Positions 9,245 through 19,673 of a DNA stretch of 64,000 nucleotides are shown here, piece after piece. The notes below the pieces were generated by a model. That model worked only from the letters and a program-made list of their open reading frames with translations. It was not told where the DNA came from and made no database searches. Position numbers and translations under genes: made by a program. The DNA is taken from positions 496,001 to 560,000 of the forward strand of contig NZ_JANUQM010000002.1 of NCBI RefSeq assembly GCF_030386795.1. The letters are read 5' to 3'. The DNA is from Streptomyces sp. S.PNR 29 (lineage in GTDB: Bacteria > Actinomycetota > Actinomycetes > Streptomycetales > Streptomycetaceae). How positions within the stretch are numbered: position 1 is the stretch's first letter; each line of letters begins with the position of its first letter.

Positions 9245-10660
9245 GTGATCGCCCTCTCTCTCGCCGAGATCGCAGAAGTCGTCGGCGGGCAGACGCACGA
9301 CATACCGGATCCGTCGGTCCAGGTCACCGGACCGGTCGTCCGGGACTCCCGTGAGGTGGAGCCCGGCAGCCTCTTCGTCGCCTTCGTCGGCGAGCGCGTG
9401 GACGGCCACGACTTCGCGCAGGCGGTCGTGGAGGCGGGTGCGGTGGCCGTGCTCGGCACACGCCCGGTCGGCGCGCCCGCGATCGTCGTGGACGACGTCC
9501 AGGCGGCCCTCGGCGCCCTCGCCCGGCATGTCGTACGGCGCCTCGGCGCCACCCTCGTGGCCCTCACCGGCTCGGCGGGCAAGACCAGCACCAAGGACCT
9601 CATCGCGCAGGTGCTCCAGCGCAAGGCGCCGACGGTGTTCACGCCGGGTTCGCTCAACAACGAGATCGGGCTGCCGCTCACCGCTCTCAGCGCCACCGAC
9701 GAAACCCGGTTCCTGGTGCTGGAGATGGGCGCCCGCGGCATCGGCCACATCCGCTACCTCACCGAACTGACGCCCCCGAAGATCGGCCTCGTGCTCAACG
9801 TAGGCTCCGCCCACATCGGCGAGTTCGGCGGGCGCGAGCAGATCGCGCAGGCCAAGGGCGAACTCGTGGAGGCCCTGCCGTCGTCGGACGAGGGCGGGAC
9901 CGCGATCCTCAACGCGGACGACCCTTACGTACGCGCCATGGCCTCCCGTACGAAGGCGAAGGTGATCCTTTTCGGAGAGTCCGGCGAAGCGGACGTACGC
10001 GCCGAGAACGTGCGACTCACGGACAACGGACAGCCCTCCTTCAGGCTTCACACACCCTCCGGTGCAAGCGATGTGACCATGCGCCTGTACGGTGAGCACC
10101 ACGTGTCGAACGCGCTCGCCGCGGCCGCCGTCGCCCACGAGCTGGGCATGTCCGCAGACGAGATCGCCGTGGCGCTCTCCGAGGCGGGCTCCCTCTCCCG
10201 CTGGCGGATGGAGGTCACCGAGCGCCCGGACGGCGTGACGGTCGTCAACGACGCCTACAACGCGAACCCCGAGTCCATGCGGGCCGCCCTGCGCGCCCTC
10301 GTGGCCATGGGCAAGGGGCGCAGGACGTGGGCGGTGCTCGGCAAGATGGCCGAGCTCGGGGACGAGGCGCTCGCCGAGCACGACGCGGTCGGACGGCTCG
10401 CCGTCCGGCTCAACGTCAGCAAGCTCGTCGCGGTCGGGGGCAGGGAAGCCGCCTGGCTGCAACTGGGCGCATATAACGAGGGTTCGTGGGGTGAGGAGTC
10501 GGTGCACGTGTCCGACGCACAGGCGGCGGTCGACCTGTTGCGCAGCGAGTTGCGCCCAGGGGACGTCGTGCTCGTGAAGGCGTCCCGATCGGTCGGTCTG
10601 GAGAGCGTGGCGCAGGCGCTGCTCGAGACCGGTGCCGAGGGTGAGGTTGCCGCCCGATGA
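9245..10660 (+). CDS. murF: UDP-MurNAc-tripeptide-D-Ala-D-Ala ligase MurF
   Basis: A 471-residue protein from GTG 9245, which has AGGGGAT upstream. The open frame extends upstream into murE, but family members start at the [14 protein letters not shown] region. [12 protein letters not shown] near residue 117 is the ATP-binding loop, [14 protein letters not shown] follows, and [13 protein letters not shown] near residue 335 is the C-terminal ligase signature. It adds D-alanyl-D-alanine to UDP-MurNAc-tripeptide. The D-Ala-D-Ala ligase gene itself (ddl) is not in this window. The stop codon overlaps the mraY start. Confidence 0.95.
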   Translation: MIALSLAEIAEVVGGQTHDIPDPSVQVTGPVVRDSREVEPGSLFVAFVGERVDGHDFAQAVVEAGAVAVLGTRPVGAPAIVVDDVQAALGALARHVVRRLGATLVALTGSAGKTSTKDLIAQVLQRKAPTVFTPGSLNNEIGLPLTALSATDETRFLVLEMGARGIGHIRYLTELTPPKIGLVLNVGSAHIGEFGGREQIAQAKGELVEALPSSDEGGTAILNADDPYVRAMASRTKAKVILFGESGEADVRAENVRLTDNGQPSFRLHTPSGASDVTMRLYGEHHVSNALAAAAVAHELGMSADEIAVALSEAGSLSRWRMEVTERPDGVTVVNDAYNANPESMRAALRALVAMGKGRRTWAVLGKMAELGDEALAEHDAVGRLAVRLNVSKLVAVGGREAAWLQLGAYNEGSWGEESVHVSDAQAAVDLLRSELRPGDVVLVKASRSVGLESVAQALLETGAEGEVAAR

Positions 10661-11730
10661 TGAAGCAGATCCTGTTCGCAGGTGTCATTGGCCTTTTCCT
10701 GACCCTGATCGGCACTCCGCTGCTGATCAAGCTGCTGGCCCGCAAGGGCTACGGCCAGTACATCCGCGACGACGGCCCGCGGGAGCACGCCAGCAAGCGC
10801 GGTACCCCGACCATGGGCGGTATCGCCTTCATCCTGGCGACGATCGCCGCGTACTTCCTGTCGAAGCTGATCACCGGCTACCCGCCGACCTACTCGGGTC
10901 TGCTCGTGCTCGGCCTGATGTTCGGCATGGGCCTGGTCGGCTTCCTCGACGACTACATCAAGATCGTCAAGCGGCGTTCGCTGGGCCTGCGGGCCAAGGC
11001 GAAGATGGCCGGCCAGCTGATCGGCGGCATCGCCTTCGCGGTGCTCTCGCTGCAGTTCGCCGACGCCCGCGGTAACACCCCGGCCTCCACGAAGCTGTCG
11101 TTCATCACCGACTTCGGCTGGACGATCGGCCCGGTGCTGTTCGTGGTCTGGGCGCTGTTCATGATCCTCGCGATGTCGAACGGTGTGAACCTGACCGACG
11201 GTCTGGACGGTCTGGCCACCGGCGCCTCCGTGCTCGTCTTCGGCGCCTACACCTTCATCGGCGTCTGGCAGTTCCAGGAGTCCTGCGCCAACGCGGGCAC
11301 CCTGACCAACCCCAACGCCTGCTACGAGGTGCGTGACCCGCTCGACCTCGCCGTGGTGTCCTCCGCGCTGATGGGCGCCTGCCTCGGCTTCCTGTGGTGG
11401 AACACCTCACCGGCCAAGATCTTCATGGGCGACACCGGTTCGCTCGCGCTGGGCGGTGTGCTCGCGGGCCTCGCGATCTGCTCCCGCACCGAGCTGCTGC
11501 TCGCCATCCTCGGCGGCCTGTTCGTGCTGATCACCATGTCCGTGGTGATCCAGGTCGGCTCCTTCCGCCTGACCGGGAAACGCGTGTTCCGGATGGCGCC
11601 ACTCCAGCACCACTTCGAACTCAAGGGCTGGTCCGAGGTCCTTGTGGTGGTCCGCTTCTGGATCATCCAGGGCATTTGTGTGATTGTCGGACTGGGCCTC
11701 TTCTATGCGGGATGGGCAGCGGACAAGTGA
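10657..11730 (+). CDS. mraY: Phospho-MurNAc-pentapeptide transferase MraY
   Basis: An integral membrane enzyme of 357 residues with about ten hydrophobic segments. It transfers phospho-MurNAc-pentapeptide to undecaprenyl phosphate, making lipid I. Diagnostic motifs are GTPTMGG, the cytoplasmic aspartate pair in [21 protein letters not shown], and [12 protein letters not shown] with a catalytic aspartate. The cytoplasmic loop [17 protein letters not shown] is characteristic of MraY. Start ATG at 10657 overlaps the murF stop codon (ATGATGA, with a second ATG one codon downstream). Confidence 0.97.
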   Translation: MMKQILFAGVIGLFLTLIGTPLLIKLLARKGYGQYIRDDGPREHASKRGTPTMGGIAFILATIAAYFLSKLITGYPPTYSGLLVLGLMFGMGLVGFLDDYIKIVKRRSLGLRAKAKMAGQLIGGIAFAVLSLQFADARGNTPASTKLSFITDFGWTIGPVLFVVWALFMILAMSNGVNLTDGLDGLATGASVLVFGAYTFIGVWQFQESCANAGTLTNPNACYEVRDPLDLAVVSSALMGACLGFLWWNTSPAKIFMGDTGSLALGGVLAGLAICSRTELLLAILGGLFVLITMSVVIQVGSFRLTGKRVFRMAPLQHHFELKGWSEVLVVVRFWIIQGICVIVGLGLFYAGWAADK

Positions 11731-13139
11731 CCAACTGGCAGGGCAAGCACGTCACCGTCGCCGGACTCGGCGTCTCCGGCGTCCCGGCGGCCAAGGTGCT
11801 GCACGGCCTCGGCGCGCGGGTCACCGTCGTCAACGACGGCGACGACGAGCGGGCGCGGGCGCAGGCCGCGGAACTGGAGGCCCTCGGGGTCACCGTGCGC
11901 CTGGGCGACGGCGACACCCTGCCCGAGGGCACCGAGCTGATCGTCACCGCGCCCGGCTGGAAGCCGGACAAGCCGTTGTTCGCGGCGGCTCACACAGCCG
12001 GTGTGCCCGTCTGGGGCGACGTCGAGCTGGCCTGGCGGCTGCGCGGCCCGGACGCGCCGCCCTGGCTGGCCGTCACCGGCACCAACGGCAAGACCACGAC
12101 CGTCCAGATGCTCGCCTCCATCCTCAAGGCGGCGGGCCTGCGCACGGCGGCCGTCGGCAACATCGGCGTCTCCCTGCTGGACGCGGTGCTCGGCGAGGAG
12201 CAGTACGACGTCCTCGCCGTGGAGCTGTCCAGCTACCAGCTCCACTGGGCGCCCTCCCTGCGCGCCCACTCGGCCGCGGTGCTGAACCTCGCCCCCGACC
12301 ACCTCGACTGGCACGGCTCCATGGAGGCCTACGCCGCCGACAAGGGCCGTATCTACGAGGGCAATCGGGTCGCCTGCGTCTACAACGTCGCCGACAAGGC
12401 CACCGAGGACCTGGTGCGCGAGGCCGACGTCGAGGAGGGCTGCCGGGCCATCGGCTTCACCCTCGGCACCCCGGCACCCTCGCAACTCGGCGTCGTGGAG
12501 GGCCTCCTGGTCGACCGCGCCTTCGTCGAGAACCGGCAGAAGAACGCGCAGGAACTCGCCGAGGTCTCCGACGTCAACCCGCCGGCTCCGCACAACATCG
12601 CCAACGCCCTTGCCGCGGCCGCCCTCGCCCGCGCCTTCGGGGTGCCCGCCAGGGCCGTACGGGACGGCCTGAGGGCCTTCAGGCCGGACGCCCACCGCAT
12701 CGCGCACGTCGCCGACGTGGGCGGGGTGACGTACATCGACGACTCCAAGGCCACCAACACCCACGCCGCGGAAGCGTCCTTGGCGGCCTACGAGTCGATC
12801 GTGTGGATCGCCGGCGGTCTCGCGAAGGGTGCCACCTTCGACGAGCTCGTCGCGGGAGCGGCGAAGCGGCTTCGCGGCGTCGTCCTCCTCGGCGCCGACC
12901 GCGCCCTGATCCGCGAAGCCCTCTCGCGACACGCCCCCGAGGTACCCGTCGTCGACCTCGACCGGACCGACACTGGGGCGATGCGTGCGGCGGTTCAGGA
13001 GGCGCGAAGGCTCGCTCAGGCCGGCGACACGGTGCTGCTGGCTCCGGCGTGCGCCTCCATGGACATGTTCGCCAACTACAACAAGCGCGGGGAAGCTTTC
13101 GCGGACGCCGTTCGTGAGCTCGGCTCCGTGGACGGCTGA
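11727..13139 (+). CDS. murD: UDP-MurNAc-L-alanine:D-glutamate ligase MurD
   Basis: A 470-residue Mur ligase. The N-terminal Rossmann-like segment [19 protein letters not shown] binds the UDP substrate. [12 protein letters not shown] near residue 117 is the ATP P-loop, and [13 protein letters not shown] and [12 protein letters not shown] are conserved Mur signatures. It adds D-glutamate to UDP-MurNAc-L-Ala. The GTG start (11727) overlaps the mraY TGA; an in-frame ATG 15 bp upstream (11712) is possible but lies inside mraY. The preceding enzyme of the pathway, MurC, is not encoded in this cluster. Confidence 0.95.
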   Translation: MTNWQGKHVTVAGLGVSGVPAAKVLHGLGARVTVVNDGDDERARAQAAELEALGVTVRLGDGDTLPEGTELIVTAPGWKPDKPLFAAAHTAGVPVWGDVELAWRLRGPDAPPWLAVTGTNGKTTTVQMLASILKAAGLRTAAVGNIGVSLLDAVLGEEQYDVLAVELSSYQLHWAPSLRAHSAAVLNLAPDHLDWHGSMEAYAADKGRIYEGNRVACVYNVADKATEDLVREADVEEGCRAIGFTLGTPAPSQLGVVEGLLVDRAFVENRQKNAQELAEVSDVNPPAPHNIANALAAAALARAFGVPARAVRDGLRAFRPDAHRIAHVADVGGVTYIDDSKATNTHAAEASLAAYESIVWIAGGLAKGATFDELVAGAAKRLRGVVLLGADRALIREALSRHAPEVPVVDLDRTDTGAMRAAVQEARRLAQAGDTVLLAPACASMDMFANYNKRGEAFADAVRELGSVDG

Positions 13140-13305
13140 CCCGGGTCTGCCTGCCTGGCGGTGCCGGGCGAACCTGGGAGGGACGCGTGACACGGATGTG
13201 CCTGGGGGGTCGTGGGTGGCTTTCCGCAGCCGTACGGCAGGGCCCGCCGCCGGTGGGGACCTCCGGCGGGACGTACTCCCACGGCCTGGCGGGGTGAGCG
13301 GAGCG

Positions 13306-14670
13306 ATGCCCAGCAGCCGCACCGGCCGCCCCCCAATCCCGCGTGCCCCCAAGCGCCCCGCCCCCTCCGTGGCCCCGCGCGAGAACCCGGTCCTCGGGCT
13401 GTACACGCGCGCACGGAAAGCCTGGGACCGGCCGCTGACCGCCTACTACCTGATCTTCGGTGGCTCCCTGCTGATCACCGTGCTCGGCCTGGTGATGGTC
13501 TACTCGGCCTCCCAGATCACGGCGCTGCAGCTGTCGCTGCCGGGGTCGTACTTCTTCCGCAAGCAGTTCCTGGCGGCCGTGATCGGCGCCGGGCTGCTCT
13601 TCCTGGCCTCCCGCATGCCGGTGAAACTGCACCGGGCGCTGGCCTACCCGATCCTCGCCGGCGCCGTCTTCCTGATGGCCCTGGTGCAGATTCCGGGGAT
13701 AGGGGTGGCGGTCAACGGCAACCAGAACTGGATCTCCCTCGGCGGCTCCTTCCAGATCCAGCCCAGTGAGTTCGGCAAGCTCGCCCTCGTGCTGTGGGGT
13801 GCCGACCTGCTCGCCCGCAAGCAGGACAAGAAGCTGCTGACCCAGTGGAAGCACATGCTGGTGCCGCTCGTGCCCGTCGCCTTCATGCTGCTCGGGCTGA
13901 TCATGCTCGGCGGCGACATGGGGACGGCGATCATCCTGACGGCGATCCTGTTCGGCCTGCTGTGGCTGGCGGGAGCGCCCACGCGGCTGTTCGCCGGGGT
14001 GCTGTCGATCGCCGCCCTGCTCGGACTGATCCTGATCAAGACCAGTCCGAACCGCATGGCCCGCCTGCAGTGCCTCGGCGCCACCGAACCCCAGTCGGGA
14101 CCGGTCGACTGCTGGCAGGCCGTGCACGGGATCTACGCGCTCGCCTCCGGCGGACTGTTCGGGTCGGGCCTCGGTGCGAGTGTGGAAAAATGGGGCCAAC
14201 TCCCCGAAGCCCACACCGACTTCATCTTCGCCGTCACCGGTGAGGAACTGGGCCTGGCGGGGACGCTGTCGGTGCTGGCCCTCTTCGCGGCTCTAGGCTA
14301 TGCGGGTATCCGCGTGGCCGGACGCACGGAGGACCCCTTCGTGAGGTATGCCGCGGGAGGCGTGACCACCTGGATCACGGCCCAGGCCGTGATCAACATC
14401 GGTGCGGTGCTCGGTCTGCTGCCGATCGCCGGAGTCCCCCTCCCGCTGTTCTCCTACGGAGGGTCCGCCCTGCTGCCGACCATGTTCGCCATCGGGCTGC
14501 TGATCGCCTTCGCGCGTGACGAGCCCGCTGCGCGGGCGGCGCTTGCGATGCGGCAACCTCGCTTTGGTAGAAAGCGGGGGGCTGGGGGTTCTGCGTCCAA
14601 TCGCAGTCCCCGGAGATGGAACACGATGCGACGGCGCGCCTCGGCGGCGCGCACGTCCGGAGAGCGGTGA
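13306..14670 (+). CDS. ftsW: Septal SEDS peptidoglycan polymerase FtsW
   Basis: 454 residues from ATG 13306, preceded by GGAG. The frame is open further upstream, but that part is low-complexity and outside the family. A basic Pro-rich cytoplasmic N-terminus is followed by about ten membrane segments. SEDS signatures include VMVYSASQI, GNQNWISLGGSFQIQPSEF, GGDMGTAIIL, TDFIFAVTGEELG and PLPLFSYGGSALLPTM. It polymerises glycan strands from lipid II at the division septum with FtsI. A Ser/Arg-rich tail of about 45 residues follows the last helix. The 166 bp after murD form an unusual internal gap in this compact cluster. murG starts 6 bp downstream. Confidence 0.94.
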   Translation: MPSSRTGRPPIPRAPKRPAPSVAPRENPVLGLYTRARKAWDRPLTAYYLIFGGSLLITVLGLVMVYSASQITALQLSLPGSYFFRKQFLAAVIGAGLLFLASRMPVKLHRALAYPILAGAVFLMALVQIPGIGVAVNGNQNWISLGGSFQIQPSEFGKLALVLWGADLLARKQDKKLLTQWKHMLVPLVPVAFMLLGLIMLGGDMGTAIILTAILFGLLWLAGAPTRLFAGVLSIAALLGLILIKTSPNRMARLQCLGATEPQSGPVDCWQAVHGIYALASGGLFGSGLGASVEKWGQLPEAHTDFIFAVTGEELGLAGTLSVLALFAALGYAGIRVAGRTEDPFVRYAAGGVTTWITAQAVINIGAVLGLLPIAGVPLPLFSYGGSALLPTMFAIGLLIAFARDEPAARAALAMRQPRFGRKRGAGGSASNRSPRRWNTMRRRASAARTSGER

Positions 14671-14676
14671 ATTTCG

Positions 14677-15774
14677 GTGCATGTCGTCCTCGCCGGTGGA
14701 GGGACCGCCGGCCACATCGAGCCCGCGCTCGCCCTCGCGGACGCCCTGCGCAGGCAGGACCCGTCGGTGGGAATCACGGCCCTGGGTACGGAACGCGGAC
14801 TGGAGACCCGGCTCGTGCCCGAGCGCGGCTACGAGCTCGCGCTGATCCCCGCGGTGCCGCTGCCGCGCAAGCCCACCCCCGAGCTGATCACCGTCCCGGG
14901 CCGGCTGCGCGGCACGATCAAGGCGACCGAGCAGATCCTGGAGCGCACCAGGGCGGACGTGGTGGTCGGCTTCGGCGGCTACGTCGCCCTGCCCGGCTAC
15001 CTCGCGGCCAAGCGGCTCGGCGTCCCGATCGTCATCCACGAGGCCAACGCCCGCCCCGGACTGGCCAACAAGATCGGCTCGCGGTACGCCAGCCAGGTCG
15101 CCGTCTCCACGCCGGACAGCAAGCTGCGTGGCGCCCGCTACATCGGCATCCCGCTGCGCCGCTCCATCGCCACCCTCGACCGGGCCGCCGTGCGCCCCGA
15201 GGCCCGCGCCCTGTTCGGCCTCGACCCCAACCTGCCCACCCTGCTGGTCTCCGGCGGCTCGCAGGGTGCCCGCCGCCTCAACGAGGTGGTCCAGCAGGTC
15301 GCCCCCTGGCTCCAGCAGGCCGGGATCCAGATCCTGCACGCGGTCGGTCCGAAGAACGAACTGCCGCAGGTGCACCAGATGCCGGGAATGCCCCCGTACA
15401 TCCCGGTAAGTTACCTGGACCGGATGGACCTCGCGTACGCCGCGGCGGACATGATGCTCTGCCGCGCGGGCGCGATGACCGTCGCCGAACTCTCCGCCGT
15501 CGGACTCCCGGCCGCCTACGTCCCGCTGCCCATCGGCAACGGCGAACAGCGGCTCAACGCCCAGCCGGTGGTCAAGGCCGGCGGCGGCCTGCTGGTCGAC
15601 GACGCGGACCTCACCCCCGAGTGGGTGCAGCAGAACGTCCTGCCCGTGCTCGCCGACCCGCACCGGTTGTACGAGATGTCCCGCGCCGCCGGTGAGTTCG
15701 GCCGCCGGGACGCCGACGACCTGCTCGTCGGCATGGTGTACGAGGCGATCGCCGCCCACCGTGCACACCGGTAG
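14677..15774 (+). CDS. murG: Lipid II synthase MurG (GlcNAc transferase)
   Basis: A 365-residue GT28 glycosyltransferase that adds GlcNAc to lipid I on the cytoplasmic face of the membrane. The N-terminal glycine loop [20 protein letters not shown] binds the membrane-linked acceptor. [30 protein letters not shown] and [18 protein letters not shown] are family motifs; the last one and the following [15 protein letters not shown] bind UDP-GlcNAc. Start is GTG 14677, only 6 bp after ftsW; no strong ribosome-binding site is visible other than GAGAGCGG. Confidence 0.96.
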   Translation: MHVVLAGGGTAGHIEPALALADALRRQDPSVGITALGTERGLETRLVPERGYELALIPAVPLPRKPTPELITVPGRLRGTIKATEQILERTRADVVVGFGGYVALPGYLAAKRLGVPIVIHEANARPGLANKIGSRYASQVAVSTPDSKLRGARYIGIPLRRSIATLDRAAVRPEARALFGLDPNLPTLLVSGGSQGARRLNEVVQQVAPWLQQAGIQILHAVGPKNELPQVHQMPGMPPYIPVSYLDRMDLAYAAADMMLCRAGAMTVAELSAVGLPAAYVPLPIGNGEQRLNAQPVVKAGGGLLVDDADLTPEWVQQNVLPVLADPHRLYEMSRAAGEFGRRDADDLLVGMVYEAIAAHRAHR

Positions 15775-15809
15775 GAACCGAATTTCCAGGTAGGCGGAAG
15801 GCAGGGAGC

Positions 15810-16604
15810 GTGGCCGGACCGACCACCGCCGAGCGCGGTGAACGCCAGCAGGAGTCGTCCGGCCCGCCGCCCGTACGGCGGCTGCGGGTGAGGCGCCTTC
15901 GTGTGATCGTCATCCTGGCCCTCGCCCTCGTCTTCCTCGGCATCCCGACGCTCTGGCTGTTCTACGGCTCGAACTGGCTGCGTGCGGAACGCGTGACCGT
16001 CTCCGGCACTCGCGTCCTGACGCCCGCTCAGGTGCGCGAGGCCGCCGACGTGCCCCTCGGAGAGCCGCTGATTTCCGTCGACACCGAGGGGATCGAGGCA
16101 CGACTGCGCCGGAAATTGCCCCGAATTGACGCGGTTGACGTGGTCCGTTCCTGGCCTCATGGAATCGGGCTGAAAGTGACCGAGCGGACTCCGGTTCTGA
16201 TTGTCCAAAAGGGCGGAAAGTTCGTGGAAGTGGACGACGAGGGCGTCCGTTTCGCTACGGTTTCCCGAGCCCCGAAGGGCGTGCCGGTACTTGAGTTGAC
16301 GACGTCTCGGTCCGGTTCGGCCGCCGCCAGCCTGCGGCGCTTCGGCGAAGGCCGGCTGGTGCGCGAGGCGGTGCGGGTCGCCGGGCGGATTCCGGACGCG
16401 GTCGCGCGTGACACACGGGTCGTCAAGGTCCGTTCCTACGACGACATCTCGCTGGAGTTGAGCGGTGGCCGGACCGTGGTGTGGGGGAGCAGCGAGAAGA
16501 GCGGACAGAAGGCCCGCGCGCTGACCGCGCTGATGAAAGCCGCGCAGGGTGCGCGGCACTTCGACGTCAGCGTTCCCACGGCCCCCGCGTCAGCGGGGAG
16601 TTGA
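15810..16604 (+). CDS. ftsQ: Cell-division protein FtsQ
   Basis: 264 residues. A basic cytoplasmic tail (RRLRVRRLRV) leads into one membrane helix near residues 33-52 (VIVILALALVFLGIPTLWLF). The POTRA domain begins with ERVTVSGTRVLTPAQVREAA, and the FtsQ/DivIB domain follows with VVRSWPHGIGLKVTERTPVL. It is a bitopic scaffold of the divisome that binds the FtsL/DivIC pair. GTG start has AGGGAG upstream. The 279-bp gap before ftsZ is the largest in the cluster and holds regulatory sites. Confidence 0.93.
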   Translation: MAGPTTAERGERQQESSGPPPVRRLRVRRLRVIVILALALVFLGIPTLWLFYGSNWLRAERVTVSGTRVLTPAQVREAADVPLGEPLISVDTEGIEARLRRKLPRIDAVDVVRSWPHGIGLKVTERTPVLIVQKGGKFVEVDDEGVRFATVSRAPKGVPVLELTTSRSGSAAASLRRFGEGRLVREAVRVAGRIPDAVARDTRVVKVRSYDDISLELSGGRTVVWGSSEKSGQKARALTALMKAAQGARHFDVSVPTAPASAGS

Positions 16605-16694
16605 CGCACATCAGCGCAGGCCAGCACCCTGGTTGGGCAGCGCTACGGCTGATCACATAGGGTGAAAAGAAAAACGGGAGGTTCGGCGTGTTCG

Positions 16695-16724
16695 TTGAAC
16701 GTGCGCCACTTGTCGACTTAGTGT
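16695..16724 (+). promoter_or_regulatory. Candidate ftsZ promoter
   Basis: TTGAAC (16695-16700) and TAGTGT (16719-16724) with 18 bp spacing resemble a housekeeping promoter; transcription would begin near 16731, about 150 nt upstream of the ftsZ GTG. In Streptomyces coelicolor ftsZ is known to have several promoters, one of them induced during sporulation. I cannot tell which of those this corresponds to. Confidence 0.4.
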
Positions 16725-16725
16725 C

Positions 16726-16785
16726 CTGTTCAGAAGACTCCAGGGAACAGACACACTGGTAACCCTAAACTTCAACGTTAGGGTT
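16726..16785 (+). promoter_or_regulatory. Two inverted repeats upstream of ftsZ (candidate operators)
   Basis: CTGTTC (16726-16731) and GAACAG (16745-16750) form one dyad. AACCCTAA (16761-16768) and TTAGGGTT (16778-16785) form a second, perfect 8-bp dyad with a 9-bp spacer. GACAC at 16750-16754 resembles the short WhiA half-site reported for sporulation genes, but such a short match is weak evidence. The position between ftsQ and ftsZ fits control of sporulation septation. Confidence 0.45.
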
Positions 16786-16883
16786 CGGGTCGGCGAAACG
16801 GACCGTCCCATTCGGCATCAGTCGTCGGATCGCGGCAAGGCCGCGAGGCGGCGACACGTAACTCGAGGCGAGAGGCCTTCGAC

Positions 16884-18080
16884 GTGGCAGCACCGCAGAA
16901 CTACCTCGCAGTCATCAAAGTCATCGGTGTCGGCGGCGGTGGTGTCAATGCCATCAACCGGATGATCGAGGTCGGTCTCAAGGGCGTCGAGTTCATCGCC
17001 ATCAACACCGACGCGCAAGCTCTGTTGATGAGCGACGCCGACGTCAAGCTGGACGTCGGCCGCGAACTCACCCGCGGACTCGGCGCCGGAGCCAACCCGG
17101 CCGTGGGCCGCAAGGCCGCCGAGGACCACCGCGAGGAGATCGAGGAGGTCCTCAAGGGGGCCGACATGGTCTTCGTGACAGCCGGTGAAGGCGGCGGCAC
17201 CGGCACCGGCGGCGCGCCCGTCGTGGCCAACATCGCACGCTCGCTGGGTGCCCTCACCATCGGTGTGGTCACGCGCCCGTTCACCTTCGAGGGACGGCGC
17301 CGCGCCAACCAGGCCGAGGACGGCATCGCCGAGCTCCGCGACGAGGTCGACACCCTCATCGTCATTCCGAACGACCGGCTGCTGTCCATCTCGGACCGCC
17401 AGGTATCGGTGCTCGACGCCTTCAAGTCGGCCGACCAGGTCCTCCTCTCCGGTGTCCAGGGCATCACCGACCTCATCACCACCCCCGGCCTCATCAACCT
17501 CGACTTCGCCGACGTCAAGTCGGTCATGTCCGAGGCCGGCTCGGCCCTGATGGGTATCGGCTCGGCACGCGGCGACGACCGCGCGGTGGCCGCGGCCGAG
17601 ATGGCGATCTCCTCGCCGCTGCTGGAGGCGTCCATCGACGGCGCCCGGGGCGTGCTGCTCTCCATCTCCGGCGGCTCCGACCTCGGCCTGTTCGAGATCA
17701 ATGAGGCCGCCCAGCTGGTGAGCGAGGCCGCCCACCCCGAGGCCAACATCATCTTCGGCGCGGTGATCGACGACGCCCTCGGCGACGAGGTCCGGGTCAC
17801 CGTGATCGCGGCCGGCTTCGACGGGGGCCAGCCGCCCGCCAAGCGGGACAACGTCCTGGGCTCGTCCTCGGCCAAGCGCGAGGAGCCCACTCCGGTACGG
17901 CAGCCCGAGAGCCGTCCGTCCTTCGGCTCGCTCGGCAGCGTCAAGCCCAAGGAGGAGCCCGAGCCCGCTCCCGAGCCGGTGAACGACCTGCCGCCGGTCG
18001 CCCCGCCGCCGGTGCCGCCGTCCCGGGCCTACTCGGACAGCGCGGCGGAGGAACTGGACGTGCCGGACTTCCTTAAGTGA
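16884..18080 (+). CDS. ftsZ: Cell-division GTPase FtsZ
   Basis: A 398-residue tubulin homologue that forms the Z-ring or, in streptomycetes, the ladders of rings in aerial hyphae. [17 protein letters not shown] is the first nucleotide-binding loop, and [20 protein letters not shown] near residue 105 is the tubulin signature. [11 protein letters not shown] is the T7 synergy loop, which completes the GTPase site of the neighbouring subunit. A Pro/Glu-rich linker of about 65 residues leads to the C-terminal peptide DVPDFLK, the docking site for partners such as SepF. The GTG start follows GAGGCGAGAGG. Confidence 0.97.
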   Translation: MAAPQNYLAVIKVIGVGGGGVNAINRMIEVGLKGVEFIAINTDAQALLMSDADVKLDVGRELTRGLGAGANPAVGRKAAEDHREEIEEVLKGADMVFVTAGEGGGTGTGGAPVVANIARSLGALTIGVVTRPFTFEGRRRANQAEDGIAELRDEVDTLIVIPNDRLLSISDRQVSVLDAFKSADQVLLSGVQGITDLITTPGLINLDFADVKSVMSEAGSALMGIGSARGDDRAVAAAEMAISSPLLEASIDGARGVLLSISGGSDLGLFEINEAAQLVSEAAHPEANIIFGAVIDDALGDEVRVTVIAAGFDGGQPPAKRDNVLGSSSAKREEPTPVRQPESRPSFGSLGSVKPKEEPEPAPEPVNDLPPVAPPPVPPSRAYSDSAAEELDVPDFLK

Positions 18081-18090
18081 TGCTCCTGAC

Positions 18091-18819
18091 GTGATAGCAC
18101 AGCGCGACATCGTGAACGGCGCGCACTTCGCCTTCACCGACCGGTGGGGCGGGGTGAGCGCCGTTCCGTACGAGGAGCTCAATCTCGGCGGGGCGGTCGG
18201 TGACGACCCCGAGGCCGTGCGGACCAACCGCGAGCTGGCCGCCAAGTCCCTGGGGCTCGACCCGGCCCGGGTGGTCTGGATGAACCAGGTGCACGGGGCC
18301 GACGTGGCGGTGGTGGACGCGCCCTGGGGCGAGCGTCCGGTGCCGGAGGTCGACGCGCTCGTCACGGCGGAGCGGGGTCTCGCCCTCGCGGTGCTCACCG
18401 CCGACTGCACGCCCCTCTTGCTCGCCGACCCCGTCGCGGGGATCGCCGCCGCGGCCCACGCGGGCCGGCCGGGCATGGTGGCCGGCGTCGTCCCCGCCGC
18501 CGTACGGGCCATGATCCGACTCGGCGCCGAGCCCGGGCGGATCGTCGCCCGCACCGGACCCGCCGTCTGCGGGCGGTGCTATGAGGTGCCGGAGGCGATG
18601 CGCGCCGAGGTGGCCGCCGTGGAGCCGGCGGCGTACGCCGAGACGAGCTGGGGTACTCCGGCGGTCGATGTGAGCGCCGGGGTGCACGCGCAGCTTGAGC
18701 GCCTCGGGGTGCGCGACCGGGCGCAGTCGCCGGTGTGCACGCTGGAATCGGGCGACCACTTCTCGTACCGCCGCGACCGCGCCACCGGGCGGCTCGCGGG
18801 ATATGTCTGGCTGGACTGA
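18091..18819 (+). CDS. pgeF: Peptidoglycan editing factor / laccase-domain protein (PgeF, YlmD)
   Basis: A 242-residue protein of the DUF152/multicopper polyphenol oxidase family, 10 bp after ftsZ. Conserved segments are VVWMNQVHGADVAVV, ALAVLTADCTPLLLADP, AAAHAGRPGMVAGVV and a late RTGPAVCGRCYEV; the His/Cys positions are those of the family metal or purine site. E. coli PgeF (YfiH) prevents misincorporation of L-Ser into peptidoglycan precursors, and homologues have purine nucleoside phosphorylase activity. Which activity applies here is not decided by sequence. Its stop codon overlaps the ylmE ATG. Confidence 0.88.
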   Translation: MIAQRDIVNGAHFAFTDRWGGVSAVPYEELNLGGAVGDDPEAVRTNRELAAKSLGLDPARVVWMNQVHGADVAVVDAPWGERPVPEVDALVTAERGLALAVLTADCTPLLLADPVAGIAAAAHAGRPGMVAGVVPAAVRAMIRLGAEPGRIVARTGPAVCGRCYEVPEAMRAEVAAVEPAAYAETSWGTPAVDVSAGVHAQLERLGVRDRAQSPVCTLESGDHFSYRRDRATGRLAGYVWLD

Positions 18820-19544
18820 TGGGCATGACGGACCGCAAGGACGAACTCGCCGCGAATCTGGCGAAGGTGGAGGAGCGCATCGCCGCCGCGTGCGCGGCCG
18901 CGGGGCGCCCGCGCGAGGAAGTGACCCTGATCGTGGTCACCAAGACCTATCCCGCCAGTGACGTGCGGATGCTCGCGGAACTCGGTGTGCGCCATGTCGC
19001 CGAGAACCGTGACCAGGACGCGGCACCGAAGGCGGCGGCATGTGCGGATCTGCCCCTTACTTGGCACTTTGTTGGTCAACTCCAGACCAACAAAGTGCGA
19101 TCGGTGGTCGGTTACGCGGATCTCGTGCAGTCCGTCGATCGTTCCAAGCTCGTCACGGTTCTCTCGAAGGAGGCCGTGCGGGCCGGGCGTGAGGTGGGAT
19201 GTCTCATCCAGGTCGCGCTCGACGCGGACGAGAGCGGACGAGGGGAGCGGGGAGGTGTAGGACCCGAGGGAATCGAAGAGTTGGCCGACCTCATCGACGG
19301 GGCTCCGGGACTGCGGCTCGGTGGACTGATGACCGTCGCTCCGCTCACCGGGGAGTACGCGGGGCGTCAACGGGCGGCGTTCGAGCGGCTCGTGGATTTG
19401 TCGTCCGACCTGCGCCGGGCGCATCCGGCTGCGAACATGGTCTCGGCAGGGATGAGCGCGGATCTCGAACAGGCCGTGGCCGCCGGAGCGACACATGTAC
19501 GCGTCGGCACCGCGGTACTCGGAGTCCGCGCCAGGCTCGGGTAA
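18819..19544 (+). CDS. ylmE: Pyridoxal-phosphate homeostasis protein YlmE (YggS/PLPBP family)
   Basis: 241 residues, starting from the ATG that overlaps the pgeF TGA (TGATG); ATG 18825 is a second possibility. The PLP-binding lysine is in TLIVVTKTYPASDV, near residue 36. HFVGQLQTNKVR and LRLGGLMTVAP are family signatures, and the C-terminal SAGMSADLEQAVAAGATHVRVGTAVLG forms the phosphate-binding loop. The family has a single alanine-racemase-like barrel and buffers free PLP rather than catalysing a known reaction. Clustering with sepF and ylmG is conserved in Gram-positive bacteria. Confidence 0.93.
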   Translation: MGMTDRKDELAANLAKVEERIAAACAAAGRPREEVTLIVVTKTYPASDVRMLAELGVRHVAENRDQDAAPKAAACADLPLTWHFVGQLQTNKVRSVVGYADLVQSVDRSKLVTVLSKEAVRAGREVGCLIQVALDADESGRGERGGVGPEGIEELADLIDGAPGLRLGGLMTVAPLTGEYAGRQRAAFERLVDLSSDLRRAHPAANMVSAGMSADLEQAVAAGATHVRVGTAVLGVRARLG

Positions 19545-19613
19545 CGTCGCCAAGAAGTCGGACCACAGCAGAAAATATGGTCATTACCGTCGAAAGGCGG
19601 ACATAAGGGCCAC

Positions 19614-19651
19614 GTGGATCGCGGGCACTTGGCAGTCGTCAGTCGATCCAC
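19614..19651. repeat. Inverted repeat in the sepF leader
   Basis: GTGGATCG (19614-19621) and CGATCCAC (19644-19651) are perfect 8-bp arms around a 22-bp spacer, ending 22 bp before the sepF start codon. The structure could be an operator or a leader hairpin. No clear promoter was recognised in the 129 bp between ylmE and sepF. Confidence 0.4.
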
Positions 19652-19673
19652 CACAGAGCGGAGGACTCAGAGC

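Noticed and set aside
12985..13305. N-terminal extension of ftsW into the end of murD
   Set aside because: Low-complexity sequence outside the family, and the ATG at 13306 gives a normal FtsW length.
16760..16810. WhiG-type sporulation promoter upstream of ftsZ
   Set aside because: TAAA at 16766 has no GCCGATAA-like element at the proper distance.
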